This document shows, one piece after another, positions 18,188-26,039 of a stretch of 64,000 nucleotides of DNA. The DNA lies in contig NZ_CP029830.1 in NCBI RefSeq assembly GCF_003233655.1, forward strand, positions 855,302 through 919,301, in the 5' to 3' direction. The stretch's first letter is position 1. Each line of letters opens with the position of its first letter. A program made the position numbers and the translations under genes. A model generated the notes under the pieces. That model saw nothing but the letters and a program-made list of their open reading frames with translations, was not told the origin of the DNA and ran no database searches. The DNA comes from Azospirillum ramasamyi (GTDB lineage: Bacteria; Pseudomonadota; Alphaproteobacteria; Azospirillales; Azospirillaceae).

Positions 18188-18961
18188 ATGTCCTCGCCAT
18201 CTGTCTCGACCACCCCCGCAACCCCCGCCGCCAAGCCACAAGCCGCCTTCCGCGAGACAGTCGGCCGCTTCCGCTGCGCCGTTCTGGCCTGCCCGGCGCT
18301 GAAGCCGCGCGACAAGCTGGTCGCCCTGGTGATGCTGGAGCGCGTCAACCGCCAGATGTTCGAGGCGCTGGGCCTGCTGCTGACCTGGACCGGGGTGGAG
18401 GCGGTGGCGCGGCTCTGCGCCCTGTCCACCCGCGATGTGGAGCGGGCGCGCAGCGCGCTGCTGGCCGCCGGCGTCATCGTCCGCGACCGCGCCGGCGGCC
18501 GGGGCCAGCCCACCCGCATGCGCCTGTGCCTGGACTGGCTGGAGCGCGAGGACGGCCCGGCCGGCGACGCCCCCGATCCGTCCGACGATCCATCGCCCGA
18601 CAGCGGTGTCGCCAAACCCTGTGATAAAACCCGTGAACCCACGTGCGCGAGCCCACACGCGAGCGCCGTCACCAGCCCGCCGCCATCCGCCGCCGCCATC
18701 GAGCGCGACGGCCACGCCCGAATCGCCCGCCGGATCGGCGCCGTCCAGCATGCGACGTGGTTCCGGGGATGCAGGCTTGGGCTATCCGGGGATCGCAGGC
18801 TGACCGTCACCGCGCCGAATCGCTGCGTCGCCGACCGGATTCGGGTGGCTTACGAGCTGGAGCTGCTGCGGCTGTTCCATGTCGAGGCGGTGGACATCAC
18901 GGTCGCCGTTCCGCCGGCTGCCGCCGATTCGGCCTTCCCGCTGATCGAGGGGAGAGCCTGA
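18188..18961 (+). CDS. Phage replication-initiator-like protein with DnaA N-terminal-type domain
   Basis: A 257-residue protein. Residues 20-120 form a winged-helix-like part (LVALVMLERVNRQMFEALGL, then VARLCALSTRDVERARSALL) as in helix-turn-helix replication proteins. After a Pro/Ser linker, residues 180-245 match the DnaA domain I pattern: ARIARRIGAVQHATWFRGCR, then LTVTAPNRCVADRIRVAYEL. In DnaA that domain contacts helicase loaders. I infer it starts phage replication or loads DnaB. The long upstream extension of the frame is not used because ATG 18188 precedes the structured part. It leads a tight run with the next two genes. Confidence 0.6.
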   Translation: MSSPSVSTTPATPAAKPQAAFRETVGRFRCAVLACPALKPRDKLVALVMLERVNRQMFEALGLLLTWTGVEAVARLCALSTRDVERARSALLAAGVIVRDRAGGRGQPTRMRLCLDWLEREDGPAGDAPDPSDDPSPDSGVAKPCDKTREPTCASPHASAVTSPPPSAAAIERDGHARIARRIGAVQHATWFRGCRLGLSGDRRLTVTAPNRCVADRIRVAYELELLRLFHVEAVDITVAVPPAAADSAFPLIEGRA

Positions 18962-18964
18962 GCC

Positions 18965-19243
18965 ATGCCCGTCCAGCCCGGCACCCTGTCCCGCCGCCAG
19001 CCCGACCGGCAGTTCCGCCTGGATCTGGGCGATCCGCCCCGCACCGCGCGCCACCGGCCGGTGCAGCCCCAGCGCGAGGCCGACGCCCTCTATCGCGCCG
19101 TCCAGGCCCTGCGCGCCACCGGCCATCGGGTCTATCGCTGCGGCGCGCTGCACCGGGTGGACGAGCGCCTGTTGACCACGGCGGACCTGATCCGGCTGCG
19201 CCACGCCGATCCGCGTTGCCGACAGCCCGAGGGGGAGCGGTGA
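18965..19243 (+). CDS. Hypothetical phage protein, 92 aa
   Basis: A basic 92-residue protein starting 3 bases after the initiator-like gene stops. It has an arginine-rich start and a segment HRVYRCGALHRVDERLLTTA. No family recognised. The tight spacing and the TGATG-type junction to the next frame suggest an operon with the initiator. Confidence 0.5.
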   Translation: MPVQPGTLSRRQPDRQFRLDLGDPPRTARHRPVQPQREADALYRAVQALRATGHRVYRCGALHRVDERLLTTADLIRLRHADPRCRQPEGER

Positions 19244-19404
19244 TGGCCGGGCTGGGGCTGGTCTTCGCCTTGCTCGGCGCCGCCATGCTGGGCGGCTTCG
19301 GGTGGGAACTGGGGCGCTGCGCCGCCCGCTGGCTGCTGGGGCGACGGGCGGACGTGACGATCCTGTTTCCGGGCTTACGCTGGGAGCCGCCCCGATCCGG
19401 TTAG
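19243..19404 (+). CDS. Small membrane protein
   Basis: A 53-residue protein whose ATG overlaps the preceding stop. The start is one transmembrane helix (GLGLVFALLGAAMLGGFGWE) followed by a basic segment (RCAARWLLGRR), so it should sit in the inner membrane with the C-terminus inside. Function unknown. The IS66 element begins 23 bp after its stop. Confidence 0.45.
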   Translation: MAGLGLVFALLGAAMLGGFGWELGRCAARWLLGRRADVTILFPGLRWEPPRSG

Positions 19405-19524
19405 GTAGCGTGGAATCGATGAACAGGGTACGCCTCCGGTGAGTGCCGCCTTGGCAAAATAGGGTCCGACGTCTGAGTTTTGCGTGGCGCGTCATTGCGC
19501 GGACGCAAACGAGTTGCAAACGTC

Positions 19525-19935
19525 ATGGCTTATCAGCGGGTCGAGGTTCTGACGGGGACGGAGCGGCGGCGAAATTACACGCCGGCGGAGAAGGTCCGAA
19601 TGGTCGAGGAGGCGTTCCGCCCCGGCGTGGTGGTGACGGAAGCGGCCCGCCGGCTGGGCGTGCACGAAAGTCTGCTATACCGCTGGCGAGGGCTGATGCA
19701 GGCGAGCGGGAGCGCGGTGGCCGAACCGTCCAGCTTCGTCGCAGTGACCATCACGCCGGAGCCGACCGTAACAGAACCGCCGGTCTTGGAGCCCCCTGAA
19801 CCATTGCCGCCTCCAGCGGGTCCGACCACGAGCCCGGCGATCCTCGAGGTCATCCTGCCCAGCGGGGCACGCCTGCGTCTGGAAGGGCCGGTCGATCCGG
19901 CTCTGGCGGCGGCCGTCGTCGGTGCCCTGGCATGA
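19525..19935 (+). CDS. tnpA: IS66 accessory protein TnpA (helix-turn-helix)
   Basis: A 136-residue protein with RRNYTPAEKVRMVEEAFRPG and VTEAARRLGVHESLLYRWRG, the DNA-binding helix-turn-helix of IS66 OrfA/IS3-like accessory proteins. It is needed with TnpB for transposition, presumably by binding the ends. ATG 19525 is chosen at the conserved start MAYQRVEVLTG. Its stop overlaps the tnpB start by ATGA. Confidence 0.85.
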   Translation: MAYQRVEVLTGTERRRNYTPAEKVRMVEEAFRPGVVVTEAARRLGVHESLLYRWRGLMQASGSAVAEPSSFVAVTITPEPTVTEPPVLEPPEPLPPPAGPTTSPAILEVILPSGARLRLEGPVDPALAAAVVGALA

Positions 19936-20279
19936 TCCCGGTGCCGAGTGGCGTGCGGGTGTGGCTGGCCAGCGGACACACCGACATGCGCAAAGGCTGG
20001 GCGAGTTTGGCGCTGCTGGTGCAGGAACGCTTCGCCCAAGACCCGCACAGCGGCCATCTCTTCATCTTCCGCGGGCGCCGCGGCGATCTGGTGAAGATCA
20101 TCTGGTATGACGGCCAGGGCAGTTGCCTGTTCATGAAGAGGCTGGAGCGGGGCCGCTTCATCTGGCCCACGCCGGCGGACGGCGCGGTGTCGATCTCGGT
20201 TGGGCAGATGGGTTATCTGCTCGAAGGCATCGACTGGCGCAACCCGCAGAAGACCTGGCGTCCCGAGGCCGCGGGGTGA
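19932..20279 (+). CDS. tnpB: IS66 accessory protein TnpB
   Basis: A 115-residue IS66 OrfB protein: VRVWLASGHTDMRKGWASLA, FIFRGRRGDLVKIIWYDGQG and the end LLEGIDWRNPQKTWRP are family hallmarks. It is translationally coupled to tnpA. Its exact biochemical role in transposition is not established. Confidence 0.9.
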   Translation: MIPVPSGVRVWLASGHTDMRKGWASLALLVQERFAQDPHSGHLFIFRGRRGDLVKIIWYDGQGSCLFMKRLERGRFIWPTPADGAVSISVGQMGYLLEGIDWRNPQKTWRPEAAG

Positions 20280-20358
20280 CTGCGACACGGTGAATCGACG
20301 CACCGGTTCAGGGGCGATTGCGGCGGCTCGACGGCGCGTTCCCAGGTAAACTGGCGCC

Positions 20359-22002
20359 ATGACCGCCGCCCCGCTCCCCTCCACCTCGGCCGACGACGTC
20401 GCCAACTTGCGCGCTGCCTTGGCGCAGGCCGAGGCGCGGGCGGATGCGGCGGAAGCCGAAGCGGCGCGGGCCAAGGCGATGGCGTCGAACACCGAGGCGC
20501 TGATCGCCGGCCTGAAGCTGGAAATCGAGAAACTCCGGCGCGAACTCTACGGGACGCGCTCCGAGCGCAAGGCGCGTCTGCTGGACCAGTTGGAGTTCCA
20601 GCTCGAAGAGTTGGAAGCGACGGCCGGCGAGGACGAACTGGCGGCCGAGCAGGCCGCTGCCAAAACCACCGCGGTGGCGGCCTTTACCCGCAAACGGCCA
20701 TCACGCCAGCCCTTCCCCGACCACCTGCCGCGCGAGCGCGTCGTTGTGCCGGCACCGGCGAGCTGCCCGTGCTGCGGCTCGGACAAGCTGTGCAAGCTGG
20801 GCGAGACGATCACCGAGACGCTGGAGGTGATCCCGCGCCAGTGGAAGGTGATCCAGACGGTGCGCGAGCGGTTCTCCTGCCGGGCCTGCGAGACGATCAG
20901 CCAGCCGCCGGCGCCGTTCCACGCCACCCCACGGGGCTGGGCCGGCCCCAACCTGCTGGCCACCCTCCTGTTCGAGAAGTTCGGCCAGCATCAGCCGCTG
21001 AACCGGCAGGCCGAACGCTTTGCGCGCGAGGGCGTGCCGCTCAGCCTGTCCACCCTGGCCGACCAGGTGGGCGCCGCCGCCGCGGTGCTGAAGCCGCTGC
21101 ACGACCTGATCGCCGCGCATGTACTGGCAGCCGAGCGGCTGCATGGAGACGACACGCCCGTGCCCGTGCTGGCCAAAGGCAAGACCGACACCGGGCGGCT
21201 GTGGGTGTATGTGCGTGATGACCGGCCGTTTGCCGGCCAAGCCCCACCGGCAGCGCTGTTCCACTATTCGCGAGACCGCAAGGGCGAGCATCCCGAACGG
21301 CACCTGGCCGGCTTCACGGGCTGGCTGCAGGCCGATGCGTTCGCCGGCTATAACCGGCTGTACGAACCTGAGCGCCGACCGGGGCCGATCAGCGCCGCAC
21401 TGTGCTGGGCGCATGCAAGGCGCGGCTTCTTCAAGCTGGCCGACATCGCCGCGAACACCAGACGCGGCAAGGATGCCCCGCCGATCTCACCGCTGGCCCT
21501 GGAAGCCGTGACCCACATCGACGCCCTCTTCGATCTCGAGCGCGCCCTGAACGGCAAGCCCGCGGCCGAGCGGCTGGCGGCCCGCCAGGAGCACGGCGTC
21601 GCCCTGGTGGCCACGCTGGAGAACTGGATGCGGACGGAGCGCGCCCGGCTCTCCCGCCATGCCCCCGTGGCCAAGGCGATGGACTACATGCTGACGCGCT
21701 GGGACGGCTTCACGCGCTTCCTCGGCGACGGCCGGCTGTGCCTGACCAACAATGCCGCCGAACGCGGCCTGCGCGGGATCGCTTTGGGCCGGAAAGCGTG
21801 GCTGTTCTGCGGCTCCGATCGCGGCGGGCAGCGGGCGGCGATCATGTACGGCCTGATCACCACGGCGAAGCTCAACGACGTCGATCCCCAGGCATGGCTC
21901 GCCGACGTCCTGGCCCGCATCAACGACATCCCCCAAACCCGCCTGCACGAACTCCTCCCCTGGGAATGGAAGGCAATCCGCGAGCAGACGAAAGCTGCCT
22001 GA
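20359..22002 (+). CDS. tnpC: IS66 transposase TnpC (DDE)
   Basis: A full-length 547-residue transposase. An N-terminal coiled coil (residues 10-60) is followed by a zinc-binding CPCCGSDKL motif near 133. The catalytic core shows LHGDDTPVPVLAKGKTDTGR (first Asp), LQADAFAGYNRLYE (second Asp) and NNAAERGLRGIALGRKAW (Glu). The C-terminal IS66_C tail has DPQAWLADVLARINDI. It looks intact, so the element could still be mobile. Confidence 0.93.
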   Translation: MTAAPLPSTSADDVANLRAALAQAEARADAAEAEAARAKAMASNTEALIAGLKLEIEKLRRELYGTRSERKARLLDQLEFQLEELEATAGEDELAAEQAAAKTTAVAAFTRKRPSRQPFPDHLPRERVVVPAPASCPCCGSDKLCKLGETITETLEVIPRQWKVIQTVRERFSCRACETISQPPAPFHATPRGWAGPNLLATLLFEKFGQHQPLNRQAERFAREGVPLSLSTLADQVGAAAAVLKPLHDLIAAHVLAAERLHGDDTPVPVLAKGKTDTGRLWVYVRDDRPFAGQAPPAALFHYSRDRKGEHPERHLAGFTGWLQADAFAGYNRLYEPERRPGPISAALCWAHARRGFFKLADIAANTRRGKDAPPISPLALEAVTHIDALFDLERALNGKPAAERLAARQEHGVALVATLENWMRTERARLSRHAPVAKAMDYMLTRWDGFTRFLGDGRLCLTNNAAERGLRGIALGRKAWLFCGSDRGGQRAAIMYGLITTAKLNDVDPQAWLADVLARINDIPQTRLHELLPWEWKAIREQTKAA

Positions 22003-22115
22003 CCGCGGCACTCAGCGGATGCTTACAGCGGATCGACATCGCCTCGCTGTCCGCCGCCCGGCCGGATGAACCCGCCGCTCTGCCCCCGCCGCCCGCCCGG
22101 ACGCGCGAGGAGAGC

Positions 22116-22352
22116 ATGGACCTCGCGCTTGCCCACCTGCGCGCGCTACCGCCCGAGCTGCGGGAAGAGGGCTTCCGCCTGATGCACGCCATCAAGGCCC
22201 ACAGCGACGCCCTGAAGGCGCTGAAGGCCGCGACCGAGGCGATCAACTCCCCGCTCGACACCATCGCCGAAATCCTGGAACGCGAGGCGACCCTCATCCG
22301 CCAGACCATCGCCGCCCAGGCGGGCCGGGCCGGGCAGGGGGACCGGGCATGA
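22116..22352 (+). CDS. Hypothetical phage protein, 5-prime side interrupted by IS66
   Basis: A 78-residue helical protein from ATG 22116 (MDLALAHLRALPPELREEGF), with AGGAG upstream. The same frame stays open back to the right end of the IS66 element, so the original gene was probably longer and lost its start to the insertion. The C-terminal end (ILEREATLIRQTIAAQAGRA) is coiled. It overlaps the ParA-like gene by 4 bp. No family recognised. Confidence 0.45.
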   Translation: MDLALAHLRALPPELREEGFRLMHAIKAHSDALKALKAATEAINSPLDTIAEILEREATLIRQTIAAQAGRAGQGDRA

Positions 22353-22969
22353 GGACGATCCTGGTGGTCCAGGGGAAGGGCGGCGGTCCGAAGACCGCCA
22401 CCGTCCGCAATCTGGCCGTCGCGGCCGCCGTCGCCGGCCGGCGGGTGGGCACGCTCGACACCGACCCGCAAGGCTCGCTGACCCACTGGCACGGCCTGCG
22501 CCCGGCCGACGCCGCCCCGATCCTCCACGAACAGCGCCCGCTGGGCGCGGTGACGGAGCGGCCGACTCCGCACGGCCTCGACCTGCTGGTGATCGACACC
22601 CCGACCGCGGTGGAGAACTTCCCCCAGGCGACCGCCCTGCTGTTCGACTGCGCCGATCTGGTGCTGGTGCCCGTCCGCCCCGGCCCGGAGGATCTGGTCA
22701 GCATGCAGGCCATGCTGCCCTACCTGCGCGCCCGGCGCCGGCCGCTGCGTCTGCTGCTGAGCCAGGTCGTCCCGCGCCTGCGCGAGACAGCCGACGCCCG
22801 CGCCATCGTCTCCGCCATGGGGGCGGTGGCGCCGATGGAGATCCCGCAGCTTCAGGAGGTGCCGCGCAGCTTCATTGCCGGGCTGGGCACCGCGGAGATC
22901 CCAGGCACCCGCACCGGCCCGCTGTTCCGCGACCTCTGGCTCCACCTGTCCGCCGCGATGGAGGGCTGA
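22349..22969 (+). CDS. ParA-like ATPase with altered P-loop
   Basis: A 206-residue protein of the ParA/MinD/Soj fold. The start MRTILVVQGKGGGPKTATVR holds a deviant Walker A, but with Pro in place of the usual Gly before the catalytic Lys (KGGGPKTA instead of KGGxGKTT). The switch motifs TLDTDPQGSLTHW and LLVIDTPTAVENF are conserved. Such proteins segregate plasmids or position cargo. No ParB gene follows; a DUF3102 gene occupies that place. In phages this pairing suggests plasmid-like maintenance, or a co-opted ATPase. Confidence 0.75.
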   Translation: MRTILVVQGKGGGPKTATVRNLAVAAAVAGRRVGTLDTDPQGSLTHWHGLRPADAAPILHEQRPLGAVTERPTPHGLDLLVIDTPTAVENFPQATALLFDCADLVLVPVRPGPEDLVSMQAMLPYLRARRRPLRLLLSQVVPRLRETADARAIVSAMGAVAPMEIPQLQEVPRSFIAGLGTAEIPGTRTGPLFRDLWLHLSAAMEG

Positions 22970-22973
22970 CCCC

Positions 22974-23714
22974 ATGTCCCGATCCGGTTCCGGGCCCAAG
23001 CACAATCCCAGGCCGCCCGCCCGCCGCAGCCTGGGCGACGCCCGCCTGTCGATGCTGGCCACCCCGCGTCCGCTGACCACGCGGGCCGAGTTCGCCGCCG
23101 ACATCCGCCGCGAATGGTCGAATGCGCTGGAGGCGACCATCGCCGTCGGCCGCCGCCTGAACGAGGCCAAGGCGGCTCTGCCCCATGGCGAGTACGAGGC
23201 GATGGTGGCGACCGACCTTCCGTTCAGCACCTCCACCGCCCGCAAGCTGCGCGAGATCGCCGCCTTCGTCGACGAGGGGCAGGTGCCGCTGGACCGTCTG
23301 CCGGAAGCGATGAGCACCCTCTACGCCATCGCCACCCTGCCGGACGACACCCGCCAGCAGGCCCTGGACGCCGGCACGATCCACCCGGCGGTGACACGGG
23401 GCGAGGTGGAGGCGCTGAAGGTGCCGGCGGTGACGCCGGCGCCTGTCCGGCCGGTGGAGAAGGGGACCGCTCCGCCACCGGCGCCGCCGCGCGAGTCACG
23501 TTTCGCGGCGGCGCTGTCGCTGCCTTGGAGCACGGACCCGGACGATCCGGGCGCCATCACCGTCGAGCTGGACGGCGTGCGCCGCTACCTGCTGGTGACG
23601 GTCGCGCCCGATCCGGCGGCGGCGGATGTGGTCCGGCATATGGTGGAGTTGCATAACAGGGCGGCCGGTCGGGAGGCTGCGCGCGACGATCCCGCGCGAG
23701 AACAATGCAGGTGA
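22974..23714 (+). CDS. DUF3102-like phage protein
   Basis: A 246-residue protein. Residues 35-105 carry the DUF3102 pattern: IRREWSNALEATIAVGRRLN, then EAKAALPHGEYEAMVATDLP and FSTSTARKLREIAAF. The G-x-x-L-x-E-A-K / L-P-H-G-E / S-x-x-T-A-x-K blocks are common in phage and plasmid proteins of unknown role, often next to parA. A proline linker and a small C-terminal domain follow. The ATG lies 4 bp after the ParA-like stop, so the two are co-translated and may work together. Confidence 0.65.
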   Translation: MSRSGSGPKHNPRPPARRSLGDARLSMLATPRPLTTRAEFAADIRREWSNALEATIAVGRRLNEAKAALPHGEYEAMVATDLPFSTSTARKLREIAAFVDEGQVPLDRLPEAMSTLYAIATLPDDTRQQALDAGTIHPAVTRGEVEALKVPAVTPAPVRPVEKGTAPPPAPPRESRFAAALSLPWSTDPDDPGAITVELDGVRRYLLVTVAPDPAAADVVRHMVELHNRAAGREAARDDPAREQCR

Positions 23715-23720
23715 AAATCT

Positions 23721-23749
23721 TTGAACGACCTCGGGTTCGAGGATATTTC
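23721..23749 (+). promoter_or_regulatory. Candidate promoter with operator of the BLF1-like gene
   Basis: TTGAAC (23721-23726) and TATTTC (23744-23749) are 17 bases apart. The spacer contains the perfect inverted repeat CCTCG-GGTT-CGAGG (23729-23742). The gene start follows 37 bp later with GGAGGA before it. This would give the cargo gene its own regulated promoter, as is typical of morons. Confidence 0.45.
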
Positions 23750-23785
23750 TTTATTAGAGCGCGCATAGTATCGGAGGAGATATGA

Positions 23786-24415
23786 ATGGCTGAAGACGTC
23801 GATGCCCAGGAATTTATAGATCAAATTCGAAACAATTCGGACGAATTCTTCTGTCGGAACACGGTCTATTGGATGTGCGCGCCATCTCTGGCGGGCGGGC
23901 CGAGCCTGTCTAATTTCAAAGTCAGGCGGCATGACTCGCAGGTCGAGCACTATTCTTCTGGAATGCTCGGCCTTTTCGCCGGCTGGAATGCCGGAGGGCA
24001 TTCATATGAGGTGGTGCCGGACGGTGCGGGGGCGGCACAGGGTTATTTCCTGCCCTGGAAAGAAGACTCCGGCTATTCGACGGTTCTCGGTGGGCAGGCG
24101 CAGTTCTTCATGAACGCCATGATGGACGGCTGTTCTTTCGGCTGCGTCGCCGGTCCCAACAATTCGGTCAGAGTCGCCCACCACAACATTCAGGGCGCTG
24201 ATGGAGGCAGCGATCATCAGGCGATGACCGGCACGCTGTCCGCCTTCGGCTATCAGCATACCTTCAAGCGGAACGACTATCGCACCCTGGGCAACGGGCA
24301 GGGCTTTGGTTTCGTCACCGGGGTGCGCGTCGGCGGAACGTGGCGCATCTATGCCCAGGCCGTCTATTTCGCCCAGGGGCGGGAGCGCATCGCATCTTGC
24401 CGCCGCTTGCTCTGA
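23786..24415 (+). CDS. BLF1-like (CNF/deamidase-fold) putative toxin
   Basis: A 209-residue protein close in length to Burkholderia lethal factor 1 (211), a glutamine deamidase. From memory of BLF1, shared features in order are LPWK (YFLPWKEDSGYSTVLGGQ), a following FF with a G-C catalytic motif (FFMNAMMDGCSFGCVAG; LSGC in BLF1), a His 16 residues later (SVRVAHHNI; 12 in BLF1) and a late GQ-x-VTG segment (LGNGQGFGFVTGVRVGGTWR). This is consistent with a Cys-His deamidase active site. There is no signal peptide. GGAGGA precedes ATG 23786. It sits between phage genes with its own promoter candidate. The target is unknown, and the family call needs a profile search. Confidence 0.6.
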   Translation: MAEDVDAQEFIDQIRNNSDEFFCRNTVYWMCAPSLAGGPSLSNFKVRRHDSQVEHYSSGMLGLFAGWNAGGHSYEVVPDGAGAAQGYFLPWKEDSGYSTVLGGQAQFFMNAMMDGCSFGCVAGPNNSVRVAHHNIQGADGGSDHQAMTGTLSAFGYQHTFKRNDYRTLGNGQGFGFVTGVRVGGTWRIYAQAVYFAQGRERIASCRRLL

Positions 24416-24556
24416 TCAAGCAGGGCAAGCGGACCTCTTATGAGGAAATTTCTGACTACACAACAATCGGCAAGGAATTGGTAATCCTTTTGGGCAAACA
24501 ATCCTAATTTCTTGGTGTGGCGCCGTCACGCTAGGGGGTTCGCCCGGAGGTTTCGC

Positions 24557-24832
24557 ATGTCCAAGCCCGCGTCGCTGATGCCGTTGTTCCTTGCTTACCA
24601 ACAATTGGCCGGCTGCGCGGAGTGCGAGGCGGCCGATCGGCTGCGGGGCAATCTGGAACAGTTGCTATCGGCCGGCGAGGTGCTGTCCGCCGACGATTTG
24701 CTCGCCAAGGCGCGCTATTTGCAGGATTGCGGGCGGATCGACCCCGGCCTGATTCCGATGGAGGCCCTGGACACGCTGGTGGCTGGGGTGGCCCGGCTGC
24801 TGGGCCCAGGACTGTCCCAGGCGGCGGCGTGA
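24557..24832 (+). CDS. Hypothetical phage protein, 91 aa
   Basis: A 91-residue helical protein from ATG 24557, with GGAGG 7 bases upstream. It has two Cys (GCAECEAADRL) and an acidic middle (LSADDLLAKARYLQDCGRID). It resumes the phage early gene run after the cargo gene. No family recognised. Confidence 0.55.
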   Translation: MSKPASLMPLFLAYQQLAGCAECEAADRLRGNLEQLLSAGEVLSADDLLAKARYLQDCGRIDPGLIPMEALDTLVAGVARLLGPGLSQAAA

Positions 24833-24842
24833 GGGCAGGTCC

Positions 24843-25539
24843 ATGGCAATCGCTTTCGCCCGCTGCGACACCCGCCGGCGCCTCGACCTCGAAACTCTGG
24901 TGACCTGGGCGTTGCGCGATCAGCAGGCCGACCGCGTCCAGTCCGGCCTGTTCGACATCGAGGCCGCGGCGAATGACCATGGATGGAAACCGCAAAGCGT
25001 AAGTGGCGACGGTGTGGCCGAGCTGCTGCGCCGTCATGAGATGGGCGATCGCGTGGACGGCGGCGGGCCGGTCCGCGGCATTGCCGTGAAGGTTCATCCT
25101 GATGCTGAAGCCGTCGCCAACGCGGTGGGATGGCTGGACCCGTGGCAGCGACGCCTCGTCCGCTTCCATGGACGCTCCGGCACGCGGCCGGTACCGGCAT
25201 GTCACGGCCGAGCGGTGGGAGTTCGTGCCGACCCGGTCCGAGCTGGCCAAGCGGTATCTGCTGCGTGGGCAATCGCTCTTCGACGCCCGCGGGCAGCGCC
25301 GGATCGTGGAAGAGGAGAGGGGCTTTCACTTCCGCACCTTCGGTGACGGGCGCCGGCAGGTGCAGGTGAAATGGTGCCCGCTGGAGCCCGCCCACAGCGA
25401 TGCCGAGATCGTCGAGGCCAACACCGACTATGCCGGCTGGCATGCCGGCATGATGGAGCTGCTGGAGCGGATCGGTGGCTGGGGCCTCCGCGATCATGTG
25501 CTGACTGGCTTTACCGCGCCCACGACCCCATGGGAATGA
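24843..25539 (+). pseudogene. Hypothetical phage gene, probably frameshifted
   Basis: From ATG 24843 one frame gives MAIAFARCDTRRRLDLETLV up to about residue 110 (WQRRLVRFHGRSG). The protein-like sequence then continues one frame over as GRYRHVTAERWEFVPTRSEL through to WGLRDHVLTGFTAP at 25539. The two parts total about 230 residues. An ATG at 25168 could start the second part as a separate 123-residue gene, but it has no ribosome binding site, so a frameshift near 25170-25185 is more likely. No domain recognised. Confidence 0.5.
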
Positions 25540-25637
25540 AGTGCTGATATGGCCTTACCATGTCCAACTGTGCCGTGACTGAGAAGTATTGTAACTGCAA
25601 TGGCGAAAGCTTAACGGTGCGTGGCCATGAAAAGCAA

Positions 25638-25668
25638 AACCCCGCTGCAGAGGAACTGCAGCGGGGTT
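25638..25668 (-). terminator. Rho-independent terminator of the Gpp34-like gene
   Basis: A perfect 13-bp stem (AACCCCGCTGCAG at 25638-25650 with its complement at 25656-25668) and a 5-base loop. Reading the minus strand it is followed by TTTTGCTTTT. It starts 15 bp after the stop of the minus-strand toxin-like gene, so that gene is an autonomous unit. Confidence 0.85.
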
Positions 25669-25682
25669 GCTGACGACGACGA

Positions 25683-26039
25683 TTAGGCCGAGGCCGGCGT
25701 CAGGGTAAAGACCACGGTCGCATTGTTGCCGCCACCGCCGCTCCAGTTGAGATGGTAGTTCTTCGGAGCGCTTCCGCCGTAGCTGTTGCCGCCCGAGAAG
25801 GGGTTGTCGAAATCGAGTTCCACAATCCCTTCCGAACCGGCCAGATACTGAACGGTTCCCTGGTCGCCGGTCATGAAGCCGTTCGACTCCGCCTGGAACG
25901 AGGCATTGCCGCCGGGCGGGATCGTCTGCGGCGGATACATATTATCCGTCCAGATGCCATGTTGAAGAGTGACGTAATTCAGCGTGAGAGTAACGGAAGT
26001 CTCATTCTGGAACTTAATCAGAGTGCTGCGGGACGCCAT
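25683..26039 (-). CDS. Cry34/Gpp34-like aegerolysin-family protein
   Basis: A 118-residue protein. From memory of Bacillus thuringiensis Cry34Ab1 (Gpp34Ab), shared blocks are ESNGFMTG (FQAESNGFMTGDQGTVQYL here), FDNPF with G-N-x-Y (LDFDNPFSGGNSYGG), GGGGNNATVVFTL for its G-G-S-G-N region, and the HGIW / IPPGG loop before them. These define aegerolysin-like beta-sandwich proteins that bind lipids and act with a partner pore protein. ATG 26039 has GGAG 7 bases upstream. It lies opposite to the phage genes with its own terminator, in lower-GC DNA. No Cry35/Toxin_10 partner is visible here. Confidence 0.75.
   Translation of the reverse strand: MASRSTLIKFQNETSVTLTLNYVTLQHGIWTDNMYPPQTIPPGGNASFQAESNGFMTGDQGTVQYLAGSEGIVELDFDNPFSGGNSYGGSAPKNYHLNWSGGGGNNATVVFTLTPASA

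Larger units (their letters stand above)
19428..22026 (+). mobile_element. IS66 family insertion sequence
   Basis: A 2.6-kb element with the three IS66 genes tnpA, tnpB and tnpC. The left end reads GTACGCCTCCGGTGAGTGCC and the reverse complement of the right end GTAAGCATCCGCTGAGTGCC, 16 of 20 matches, and both start GTA-GC as usual for IS66. The flanking 8-mers (TGAACAGG left, AGCGGATC right) do not match, so the expected 8-bp target duplication is absent. That suggests a deletion or recombination next to the element after insertion. An ATG AAC AGG start directly abuts the left end, and a phage reading frame is open from the right end. Confidence 0.9.
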
